From Rhizobium leucaenae USDA 9039 (GTDB taxonomy: Bacteria; Pseudomonadota; Alphaproteobacteria; Rhizobiales; Rhizobiaceae), in assembly GCF_000426285.1 (NCBI RefSeq), contig NZ_AUFB01000006.1, positions 124,001 to 188,000 on the forward strand: DNA of 64,000 nucleotides, given 5' to 3'. The notes below the pieces were generated by a model, which had not been told where the DNA came from, did not search any database, and saw nothing but the letters and a program-made list of their open reading frames with translations. Position numbers and translations under genes: made by a program. Below, in pieces: positions 8,102 through 15,778 of this stretch. The first letter of the stretch is position 1. The number at the start of each line of letters is the position of its first letter.

Positions 8102-9373
8102 ATGCCTGCTTTTGACCAAACGCCGACATCGTCCTCTGACGCACCTCAACGTGCGCTGTGGATATCGACACTCGCATTCACGCTCTGTTTCGCGGTCTGG
8201 ACGATCTTCGCGATCATCGGCATTCGCATCAAGCAGGAGCTCGGCCTGAACGAGGCCGAGTTCGGTTTGCTGGTCGGGACGCCAGTCCTGACCGGTTCGA
8301 TCGTCCGCATCGTTCTCGGCATCTGGACCACCCGATATGGCGGCCGGCTTGTCTACACGCTCACCATGCTGGCCGCTGCATTGGCGACCTTCCTGCTCTC
8401 TTATGCCCATACTTATACGCAGATGCTCATCGCAGGCCTCGGCGTCGGCCTTGCCGGCGGCTCCTTCGCGGTCGGCGTCGCCTATATCTCGCCCTTCTTC
8501 CCAGCCGAAAAGCAGGGAACGGCGCTTGGCATCTTCGGCGCCGGCAACGTCGGTGCCGCGGTGACCAAGTTCGCAGCCCCCTTCGTCCTCCTCGCTTGGG
8601 GCTGGCAGGCTGTTGCGGAAATCTGGGCGCTGGTGCTTGCAGTCATGGCCGTCGTCTTCTGGTTCACCACGACCGATGATCCGGCCTTCCGCGCCCGTCG
8701 CAACGGCGGCGGCACGTCCAAGAGCCTGCTGCAGGAATTCGCACCGTTGAAGAACGTGCAGGTGTGGCGCTTCTCGCTTTATTACTTCTTCGCATTCGGC
8801 GGCTTCGTCGCCTTGTCGCTGTGGCTGCCCCGTTACCTGGTCGGCGTTTACGGCTTCAACCTCGAAACTGCCGGCATGGTCGCTGCCGCCTATTCCATCC
8901 CCGGCAGCATCTTCCGCGCCTTCGGCGGCATGCTTTCCGACAAGAAGGGCGCACGCAGCGTCATGTACACGATGCTGGCGGTGTCGGCAGTTACCACCTT
9001 GATCCTTTCGTTGCCGGCCGCCACGGCAGCCGGCCCGGCCTTCGGCATCACGCCGGCCATCTTCATCGTCGTCATCTTCATCCTTGGCTTCTTCATGAGC
9101 CTCGGCAAGGCGGCCGTCTACAAACACATCCCCGCCTATTATCCCGGCGCTGTCGGCGCTGTCGGCGGTATCGTCGGCATGATGGGCGGCCTTGGCGGCT
9201 TCATCCTGCCGATCGCCTTCGGCCTGCTTAAGGACATGACCGGCCTATGGTCGAGCTGCTTCATGCTGCTCTTCGCGATCGTCGCCATCTCGCTGCTATG
9301 GATGCATCTCTCCATCCGCCAATTGCGGCGGAACAGCGCATCGACTGCAAACGCTAGCGTTTTTGCCCAGTAA
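8102..9373 (+). CDS. narK: Nitrate/nitrite transporter, MFS (NarK/NasA type)
   Basis: Protein of 423 aa from the ATG at 8102, preceded by CGGAGA; a longer frame runs back into the terminator leader and is rejected. Twelve hydrophobic segments are expected from the alternation visible here. Nitrate-porter signatures are present: G-T-P-V-L-T-G-S near residue 58 with the following R-I-V-L-G, and two glycine-rich motifs, G-I-F-G-A-G-N-V-G near 145 and G-A-V-G-G-I-V-G-M-M-G-G-L-G-G-F near 350. It imports nitrate (and perhaps nitrite) for the reductases downstream. The gene is first in the operon and ends 19 bases before nirB. Confidence 0.92.
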   Translation: MPAFDQTPTSSSDAPQRALWISTLAFTLCFAVWTIFAIIGIRIKQELGLNEAEFGLLVGTPVLTGSIVRIVLGIWTTRYGGRLVYTLTMLAAALATFLLSYAHTYTQMLIAGLGVGLAGGSFAVGVAYISPFFPAEKQGTALGIFGAGNVGAAVTKFAAPFVLLAWGWQAVAEIWALVLAVMAVVFWFTTTDDPAFRARRNGGGTSKSLLQEFAPLKNVQVWRFSLYYFFAFGGFVALSLWLPRYLVGVYGFNLETAGMVAAAYSIPGSIFRAFGGMLSDKKGARSVMYTMLAVSAVTTLILSLPAATAAGPAFGITPAIFIVVIFILGFFMSLGKAAVYKHIPAYYPGAVGAVGGIVGMMGGLGGFILPIAFGLLKDMTGLWSSCFMLLFAIVAISLLWMHLSIRQLRRNSASTANASVFAQ

Positions 9374-9392
9374 TTCGGATCGGAATTCCCTC

Positions 9393-11843
9393 ATGACCCA
9401 GAAACTTGTCATCATCGGTAACGGCATGGCGCCCGGCCGCATGCTGGAACATCTCCTCGAAAAGGTGCCCGACCGCTATGAAGTAACGATCTTCAACGCC
9501 GAGCCGCGCGTCAATTACGACCGCATCATGCTGTCGCCGGTTCTTTCGGGCGAAAAGGATTATGAGCAGATCATCATCCACGGCGATGGCTGGTACATCA
9601 AAAACAACATCACCCTCTACAAGGGCCACAAGATCGTCGCGATCGATCGCGCCGCCAAAACCGTCACGTCGGATCACGGCGTCACCGAGAGCTACGACAA
9701 GCTGGTGATCGCCACCGGTTCCGTGCCCTTCATTATTCCCGTTCCAGGAAACGATTTGCCTGGTGTCTTGAGCTATCGCGATCTGGACGACGTCAACGCT
9801 ATGCTGCTGGCCGCACAATCCCGCGCCAAAGCGGTGGTCATCGGCGGGGGCCTGCTCGGCCTCGAAGCCGCGGCGGGCCTCAGCTCGCGCGGCATGGACG
9901 TCACCGTGCTGCACGTCATGCCGACGCTGATGGAGCGCCAGCTCGATCCTGCTGCAGGCTACCTTCTGCAAAAAGCCGTCGAGGAGCGCGGCATTAAGGT
10001 GATCACCAAGGCCAACACCAAGGCGATCGTCGGCAACGGCAAAGTCGAAGGTGTTGAATTGGCCGACGGCACCATCGTGCCGGCGACGCTGGTGGTCATG
10101 GCAGTCGGCATCCGCCCGAGCGCTGGCCTTGCGAAGGACGCCGGCCTCGCCGTCAACAGGGGCATCGTCGTCGATGCTGGCATGGGCACGTCAGACGGTG
10201 ATATCTATGCGCTCGGCGAATGCGCCGAAGTGGGCGGTCAGGTCTACGGCCTGGTGGCACCGCTCTATGAGATGGCGCGTGTTGCCGCCGCGCAGCTTGC
10301 CGGCGACACCTCTGCTGGCTTCGTGCATTCCGATACGCCGACCAAGCTCAAGGTCACCGGCATCGACCTCTTTTCGATCGGCGACTTTGCGGATGGCGAC
10401 GATCGCGAGGAAATCGTGCTGCGCGACGCCGCAGCCGGCGTCTACAAGCGCGTGATCCTCAAGGACAATCGCATCATCGGCACCGTGCTTTATGGTGAGA
10501 CGGCCGACGGCGCATGGTTCAACGACCTGAAGAAGAAGGCGACCGATATTTCGGAGATGCGCGAGACGCTCATCTTCGGCCAGGCCTACCAGGGAGGGTC
10601 CCCGCTGGACCCTATGGCGGCCGTTGCAGCCTTGCCGGATGATGCGGAAATCTGCGGCTGCAACGGCGTTTGCAAGGGCAAAATCACCTCGACAATTACT
10701 GAAAAGGGTCTGACGTCCCTCGACGAGGTGCGTGCCCATACCAAGGCATCCGCCTCGTGCGGCTCCTGTACGGGGCTCGTCGAACAATTGATGTCCATCA
10801 CCCTTGGCGACAGCTATAACCCGGCCGCCGTCCAGCCGATGTGCGCCTGCACCGAGCTTGGCCACGATGATGTGCGCCGGCTGATCAAGGCCAAGGGGCT
10901 GAAGACCATCCCCGCCGTCATGCAGGAGCTGGAATGGAAGACCTCCTGCGGCTGCGCGAAATGCCGGCCGGCATTGAACTACTACCTCGTCTGCGACTGG
11001 CCGGATGAATATGCCGACGACTATCAGTCGCGGTTCATCAACGAGCGCGTTCACGCCAATATTCAGAAGGACGGCACCTATTCGGTCGTGCCGCGCATGT
11101 GGGGCGGCGTCACCAGTTCGAACGAGCTGCGCGCCATCGCCGATGTCGTCGACAAATTCGAGATCCCGATGGTCAAGGTGACCGGCGGCCAGCGCATCGA
11201 CCTTCTCGGTGTGCAGAAGGAAGACCTGCCCGCCGTCTGGGCCGATCTCGGCAAGGCGGGTTTCATCTCCGGCCAGGCCTATGCCAAGGGCCTGCGCACG
11301 GTGAAGACCTGCGTCGGCTCCGACTGGTGCCGCTTCGGCACGCAGGATTCCACCGGCCTCGGCATCCGCATCGAGAAGTTCATGTGGGGTTCGTGGACAC
11401 CGGCCAAGCTCAAGATGGCGGTTTCCGGCTGTCCGCGCAATTGCGCCGAGGCGACCTGCAAGGACATCGGCGTCGTCTGCGTCGACAGCGGCTTCGAAAT
11501 CCATTTCGCCGGTGCTGCCGGCCTCGACATCAAGGGCACGGAAGTGCTCGGCCTCGTCAAGACCGAGGACGAGGCGCTGGAGCATATCGTGGCGCTGACG
11601 CAGATGTACCGCGAGCAGGCCCGTTATCTCGAGCGCATCTACAAATGGGCCAAACGCATCGGCCTCGACGAAATCCGCCGCCAGATCATGGAAGACGGTG
11701 AAAAGCGCAAGGCTTTTTACGAGCGCTTCGTCTTCAGCCAGAAATTCGCCCAGGTCGACCCCTGGTCGGAGCGCGTCTCCGGCAAGGACAAGCATGAGTT
11801 CAAGCCGATGGCGACGATCGGTTACCCGCAGGCCGCCGAGTAA
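9393..11843 (+). CDS. nirB: Assimilatory nitrite reductase [NAD(P)H], large subunit
   Basis: Protein of 816 aa from the ATG at 9393. It reduces nitrite to ammonium. Domains in order: FAD/NAD(P)H oxidoreductase (G-N-G-M-A-P-G-R at 8, second dinucleotide motif G-G-G-L-L-G-L-E near 151); two BFD-like [2Fe-2S] segments (C-G-C-N-G-V-C and A-S-C-G-S-C-T-G around 420-460, then C-A-C near 485 with C-G-C-A-K-C near 520); a ferredoxin-like half domain; and the sirohaem/[4Fe-4S] site, with T-C-V-G-S-D-W-C-R-F-G near 640 and S-G-C-P-R-N-C-A-E near 682. The nirD small subunit follows after a few bases. No sirohaem synthase (cysG) gene is in the window. Confidence 0.96.
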   Translation: MTQKLVIIGNGMAPGRMLEHLLEKVPDRYEVTIFNAEPRVNYDRIMLSPVLSGEKDYEQIIIHGDGWYIKNNITLYKGHKIVAIDRAAKTVTSDHGVTESYDKLVIATGSVPFIIPVPGNDLPGVLSYRDLDDVNAMLLAAQSRAKAVVIGGGLLGLEAAAGLSSRGMDVTVLHVMPTLMERQLDPAAGYLLQKAVEERGIKVITKANTKAIVGNGKVEGVELADGTIVPATLVVMAVGIRPSAGLAKDAGLAVNRGIVVDAGMGTSDGDIYALGECAEVGGQVYGLVAPLYEMARVAAAQLAGDTSAGFVHSDTPTKLKVTGIDLFSIGDFADGDDREEIVLRDAAAGVYKRVILKDNRIIGTVLYGETADGAWFNDLKKKATDISEMRETLIFGQAYQGGSPLDPMAAVAALPDDAEICGCNGVCKGKITSTITEKGLTSLDEVRAHTKASASCGSCTGLVEQLMSITLGDSYNPAAVQPMCACTELGHDDVRRLIKAKGLKTIPAVMQELEWKTSCGCAKCRPALNYYLVCDWPDEYADDYQSRFINERVHANIQKDGTYSVVPRMWGGVTSSNELRAIADVVDKFEIPMVKVTGGQRIDLLGVQKEDLPAVWADLGKAGFISGQAYAKGLRTVKTCVGSDWCRFGTQDSTGLGIRIEKFMWGSWTPAKLKMAVSGCPRNCAEATCKDIGVVCVDSGFEIHFAGAAGLDIKGTEVLGLVKTEDEALEHIVALTQMYREQARYLERIYKWAKRIGLDEIRRQIMEDGEKRKAFYERFVFSQKFAQVDPWSERVSGKDKHEFKPMATIGYPQAAE

Positions 11844-11853
11844 GGAGATGGAC

Positions 11854-12198
11854 ATGAACTGGCCCAATGAAAACTGGCATCCAATCGGCGACATCTCGGA
11901 CATCCCCATGCGCGGCGCGCGCTGCGTTAAGACCCCACAGGGCAAGATCGCGGTCTTCCGGACCGCAGAAAACGAGGTCTTCGCCATCGAGGATCATTGC
12001 CCGCACAAGGGCGGACCGCTTTCGCAAGGGATCGTGCACGGCGCAGCCGTCACCTGCCCGCTGCACAATTGGGTCATCTCGCTCGAGACCGGCAAGGCGC
12101 TTGGGGCGGATGAAGGTTCGGTTCGGACCATCCCGGTACGCAATGAGGACGGAGTGCTGTCGATCAGGCTCGATAGCCTCATGATGGCGGCGGAATAG
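11854..12198 (+). CDS. nirD: Nitrite reductase [NAD(P)H], small subunit (Rieske-type)
   Basis: Protein of 114 aa. Two ATGs are possible; the second (11854) is chosen because GGAG at 11844 is 6 bases away from it, whereas it nearly touches the ATG at 11848. The Rieske-like cluster motif is fully present: C-P-H-K-G-G-P-L near residue 45 and C-P-L-H-N-W near 65. Some NirD proteins have lost these residues; this one has both Cys-x-His pairs, so it could hold a [2Fe-2S] cluster. It forms the holoenzyme with NirB. Confidence 0.93.
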   Translation: MNWPNENWHPIGDISDIPMRGARCVKTPQGKIAVFRTAENEVFAIEDHCPHKGGPLSQGIVHGAAVTCPLHNWVISLETGKALGADEGSVRTIPVRNEDGVLSIRLDSLMMAAE

Positions 12199-12244
12199 AT
12201 GGTTTTGCACCCGGCTCTGTCTTCGGCTCTTGGAGGACCCCTTG

Positions 12245-14902
12245 ATGTCCGCTGAGACCAAAACGACCTGCCCCTATTGCGGCGTTGGCTGCGGCGTCAT
12301 CGCCAGCATCGATGATCACGGCAAGGTTTCCGTGAAAGGCGATCCCGATCATCCCTCCAATTACGGGCGGCTCTGTTCCAAAGGGTCGGCGCTGGCGGAG
12401 ACGATCGATCTTGACGGCCGGCTTCTCTATCCGGAAGTCGGCGGTGAACGTGCGAGCTGGGACGATGCCCTCGATCTTGTGGCGAACCATTTTTCCGAAA
12501 CCGTGGCCGCGCATGGTCCGGATTCGGTCGCCTTCTACGTTTCCGGTCAGCTTCTGACCGAAGATTATTACCTCGCCAACAAGCTGATGAAGGGCTTTAT
12601 CGGCTCGGCCAACATCGATACCAATTCGCGCCTTTGCATGTCGTCCTCGGTGGCGGGTCATCGCCGTGCCTTCGGTTCGGACACGGTGCCCGGCACCTAC
12701 GAGGACATCGAATTGGCCGATCTGGTGATCCTGACCGGCTCCAATCTCGCCTGGTGCCACCCCGTCCTCTATCAGCGTCTTGCCGCCGCCAAGGCGGAGC
12801 GCCCGGGAATGAAGGTCGTCGTCATCGATCCGCGCCGGACGGTGACCTCCGATATCGCCGACCTGCATCTGGCAATCCGTCCGGATGGGGATGTCGCTCT
12901 ATTCACGGGCCTGCTTGCCCGTCTGGCCCAGAGCTCCGCCATCGACCAGAATTTCATTGCGACCCATACAGAGGGCTTCTCGGACGTTTTCGCCGAAGCC
13001 TCGGCGCTAAGCTTCAGTGACCTGCTCGACAAGACCGGTCTGCCGGCGATGCAATTGCGCGAGTTCTTCCGCCTGTTCGAGACAACGGAAAAGGTCGTGA
13101 CCTGCTATAGCCAGGGCGTCAACCAATCATCCTCCGGCACCGACAAGGTCAACGCCATCCTCAATTGCCATCTCGCCACGGGACGCATCGGCCGCCCCGG
13201 CATGGGGCCTTTCTCCTTGACTGGCCAACCCAATGCCATGGGTGGACGCGAGGTCGGGGGGCTCGCCAACATGCTTGCCGCCCACATGGCGATCGAGAAT
13301 GCGGACGATCGGGATCGTGTGCAGCGTTTCTGGAAATCCCCCGTCATCGCCGAGCGGCCGGGGCTGAAGGCCGTCGACATGTTTCGCGCGGTTGCCGATG
13401 GCCGCGTCAAAGCCCTGTGGATCATGGCGACCAATCCTGTGGTTTCGATGCCGGATGCGGATACCGTCGAAGCGGCGATCAAGGCCTGTCCCTTCGTCGT
13501 CGTTTCCGACGTCCTGAGGCAGACGGATACGACGCGACATGCGGACGTGTTGCTGCCCTCCATCGGCTGGGCCGAGAAGGACGGCACCGTCACCAATTCC
13601 GAACGCCGGATTTCCCGTCAGCGCAGCTTTCTCCCCTCGCCCGGCGAGGCAAAACCGGACTGGTGGCAGATGGCCGAAGTGGGTCGTCGGATGGGCTTCA
13701 CTGAGGCCTTCTCCTTCCGCTCGCCGGCTGGCATTTTTGCCGAACATGCCGCTCTTTCCAGCTTTGAGAATAACGGCAGCCGCGATTTCGATATCGGCGC
13801 CTGCGCGCAGATAGCGGCCGAAGACTATGAAACGCTTTCGCCGTTCCAATGGCCGCAGGCTGCGGGCGCGGCGGCGCAGACGACGCGCTTCTTCGCCAAA
13901 GGCGGATTCTTTCACGCCGACGGCAAGGCCCGTTTCGTGGCCGTCAAGATGCCCGTTTCGGACCGCACGAGTGCGGAATTCCCGTTCACGCTCAATACTG
14001 GCCGCATCCGCGACCAGTGGCATACGATGACCCGTACCGGCAAAAGCGCTCGGCTGTCATCCCATATCGCCGAGCCCTTTGCCGAAATCCATCCCCGCGA
14101 TGCGATCGAAATCGGCGTCAGCGACGCCAGCCTGATCAAGATCGAAAGCCCGCAAGGCAAAGTCATCGTTCGGGCATTGGTGACGGAACGGCAGGCGCGC
14201 GGCAGCCTGTTCGTGCCGATGCATTGGAATGACAGCTTCGCCGCAAAGGCGCGCATCGATACCGTCGTCGCGCCCGTGACGGATCCCTTTTCCGGTCAGC
14301 CGGCTTCGAAAAATGTTGCCGTTGCCGCGCGCCCTTTCAAGGCATCGCATTATGGCTTTGCTGTTTCCACCGCAAAGCCGCAGCACCTCGAAGCCGCCTA
14401 TTGGGCACTCGCCAAGGCCAATGGTGGATGGCGGATGGAACTGGCATTCGACGATCCCGTCGAAGATTGGGCGGAATGGTGCCGCACCACTTTCGACATT
14501 CCTCCAGATGTCGAGCCGCTCGGCTATGCCGATCAGACCTCCGGCGATCTGCGTCTGGCCTTCTTCGACGGAGACCGGCTGATTGCGGCGCTATTTCTGG
14601 CGCGCCAGCCGGTGGCCGTCGCCCGCAACTGGGCGATCGCGCAACTCTCCGCATCGCACGGCAATATGCGCAAACGCTTTGCCCTCGTCGCCGGACGGCC
14701 GGGCGCCAATACGCCAGATCCCGGTGCAACGGTCTGCTCGTGTTTCGGCGTCGGCGTCAACCAGATCGTCGGTGCGGTTCGCAATGGTTGTCATAGCGTC
14801 GAGGCTGTCGGCAAAGCGCTGAACGCAGGAACCAATTGCGGTTCCTGCCGCGCCGAAATCCGCGGGATCATCGATGGCTGTCTTGCGACGGCGGCGGAAT
14901 AG
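12245..14902 (+). CDS. narB: Assimilatory nitrate reductase, catalytic subunit
   Basis: Protein of 885 aa from the ATG at 12245, with GGAGG 9 bases upstream. It reduces nitrate to nitrite in the cytoplasm using a bis-MGD molybdenum cofactor. The N-terminal [4Fe-4S] motif is C-P-Y-C-G-V-G-C-G-V at residues 10-19, followed by C-S-K-G near 46. Molybdopterin-binding segments include S-S-V-A-G-H-R near 140, N-P-V-V-S-M-P-D near 400 and N-T-G-R-I-R-D-Q-W-H near 585. A C-terminal BFD-like [2Fe-2S] domain carries C-S-C-F-G-V-G near residue 830 and C-G-S-C-R-A-E near 868, as in NasA-type enzymes that receive electrons from a separate reductase. The name narB or nasA is a matter of convention. It is the last gene of the operon. 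Confidence 0.95.
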   Translation: MSAETKTTCPYCGVGCGVIASIDDHGKVSVKGDPDHPSNYGRLCSKGSALAETIDLDGRLLYPEVGGERASWDDALDLVANHFSETVAAHGPDSVAFYVSGQLLTEDYYLANKLMKGFIGSANIDTNSRLCMSSSVAGHRRAFGSDTVPGTYEDIELADLVILTGSNLAWCHPVLYQRLAAAKAERPGMKVVVIDPRRTVTSDIADLHLAIRPDGDVALFTGLLARLAQSSAIDQNFIATHTEGFSDVFAEASALSFSDLLDKTGLPAMQLREFFRLFETTEKVVTCYSQGVNQSSSGTDKVNAILNCHLATGRIGRPGMGPFSLTGQPNAMGGREVGGLANMLAAHMAIENADDRDRVQRFWKSPVIAERPGLKAVDMFRAVADGRVKALWIMATNPVVSMPDADTVEAAIKACPFVVVSDVLRQTDTTRHADVLLPSIGWAEKDGTVTNSERRISRQRSFLPSPGEAKPDWWQMAEVGRRMGFTEAFSFRSPAGIFAEHAALSSFENNGSRDFDIGACAQIAAEDYETLSPFQWPQAAGAAAQTTRFFAKGGFFHADGKARFVAVKMPVSDRTSAEFPFTLNTGRIRDQWHTMTRTGKSARLSSHIAEPFAEIHPRDAIEIGVSDASLIKIESPQGKVIVRALVTERQARGSLFVPMHWNDSFAAKARIDTVVAPVTDPFSGQPASKNVAVAARPFKASHYGFAVSTAKPQHLEAAYWALAKANGGWRMELAFDDPVEDWAEWCRTTFDIPPDVEPLGYADQTSGDLRLAFFDGDRLIAALFLARQPVAVARNWAIAQLSASHGNMRKRFALVAGRPGANTPDPGATVCSCFGVGVNQIVGAVRNGCHSVEAVGKALNAGTNCGSCRAEIRGIIDGCLATAAE

Positions 14903-14927
14903 CCGACGCAAAGGCTGGTCGCGGCAC

Positions 14928-14952
14928 GGAACAAAGCGCCGATTCTCCCGTT
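14928..14952 (+). promoter_or_regulatory. EcfG-type stress promoter upstream of ku
   Basis: GGAAC, 16 bases, CGTT: an exact match to the alphaproteobacterial general-stress sigma (EcfG/RpoE2) consensus. Transcription would start about 7 bases downstream, giving a very short leader before the ku ATG at 14975. Confidence 0.75.
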
Positions 14953-14974
14953 TTGAAAACCGGGAGATCGATAC

Positions 14975-15778
14975 ATGGCGCCGCGTTCCTTCTGGAAAGG
15001 TTATCTCAAACTCTCGCTCGTGACCTGCCCGGTTGCGATGACCCCGGCCGTGTCCGAGAATGAGAAAATCCGCTTTCATACCCTCAATCGCGAGACCCGG
15101 AACCGCGTCGTCAGCCAGTATGTCGACTCCGTCACCGGCAAGGCTGTGAAGGAGGACGACGAGGTCAAAGGCTATGAGCGTGGCGAGGGTGACTATGTGC
15201 TGATCGAAGACGACGAGCTGGACTCCGTCGCGCTCGAAAGCACCCGCACGATCGATATCGATGTCTTCGCGCCGCGCGACTCCATCGAATGGATCTGGCT
15301 CGACCAGCCGCATTATCTGACCCCGGACGACCCCGTCGGCGAGGAAGCTTTCTGCGTCATCCGCGACGCCATGGAAGCAACCGCGACGGTCGGCATCTCC
15401 CGCCTGGTGATGTATCGCCGCGAGCGGGCAGTCATGCTCGAGCCCCGCGACAAAGGCATTGTTTTGTGGACATTGCGTTACGGCGACGAGGTTCGCGATG
15501 CGGCCTCCTATTTCGAAACAGTCAAAGCGGACAAGCCCGATCCGTCTTTGATGTCGCTCGTCCTGCAATTAATCGACGAGCAAAAGAAGCCTTGGACGCC
15601 TTCGATGGCGAGCGATCCCGTGCAGGACAAGCTGCACGATCTGATTGCCGCGAAAAAGAAGGGTCGGAAACGGCCGGCCAAATCTAAGCCTGAGGCCGAA
15701 GCACCGCCGAGCAATGTTATCAACATCCTGGATGCATTGAAAAAGAGCGTTGCGGCCGCCTCGAAAGCCAAACGCTAG
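14975..15778 (+). CDS. ku: Ku protein, non-homologous end joining (copy 1)
   Basis: Protein of 267 aa with the single Ku core of bacterial homodimers. It binds broken DNA ends and recruits LigD. Typical segments are W-K-G-Y-L-K-L-S-L-V-T-C-P-V at residue 7, K-G-Y-E-R-G-E-G-D-Y near 65, L-D-Q-P-H-Y-L near 105 and a lysine-rich tail (K-K-K-G-R-K-R-P-A-K) near 228, which in other Ku proteins contributes to DNA binding. GGGAG serves as ribosome site. It converges on ligD with a 4-base overlap of the stop codons, so it is not in the ligD operon but has its own stress-type promoter. Confidence 0.95.
   Translation: MAPRSFWKGYLKLSLVTCPVAMTPAVSENEKIRFHTLNRETRNRVVSQYVDSVTGKAVKEDDEVKGYERGEGDYVLIEDDELDSVALESTRTIDIDVFAPRDSIEWIWLDQPHYLTPDDPVGEEAFCVIRDAMEATATVGISRLVMYRRERAVMLEPRDKGIVLWTLRYGDEVRDAASYFETVKADKPDPSLMSLVLQLIDEQKKPWTPSMASDPVQDKLHDLIAAKKKGRKRPAKSKPEAEAPPSNVINILDALKKSVAAASKAKR

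Noticed and set aside
10191-11987. Open frame of 598 codons on the minus strand over nirB
   Set aside because: Antisense to the sirohaem and iron-sulfur domains of nirB, which are unmistakable; no independent support.
14945-14966. CTCCCGTTTTGAAAACCGGGAG hairpin as an RBS-sequestering switch before ku
   Set aside because: The predicted transcription start from the stress promoter lies within the dyad, so the left arm would not be in the mRNA.
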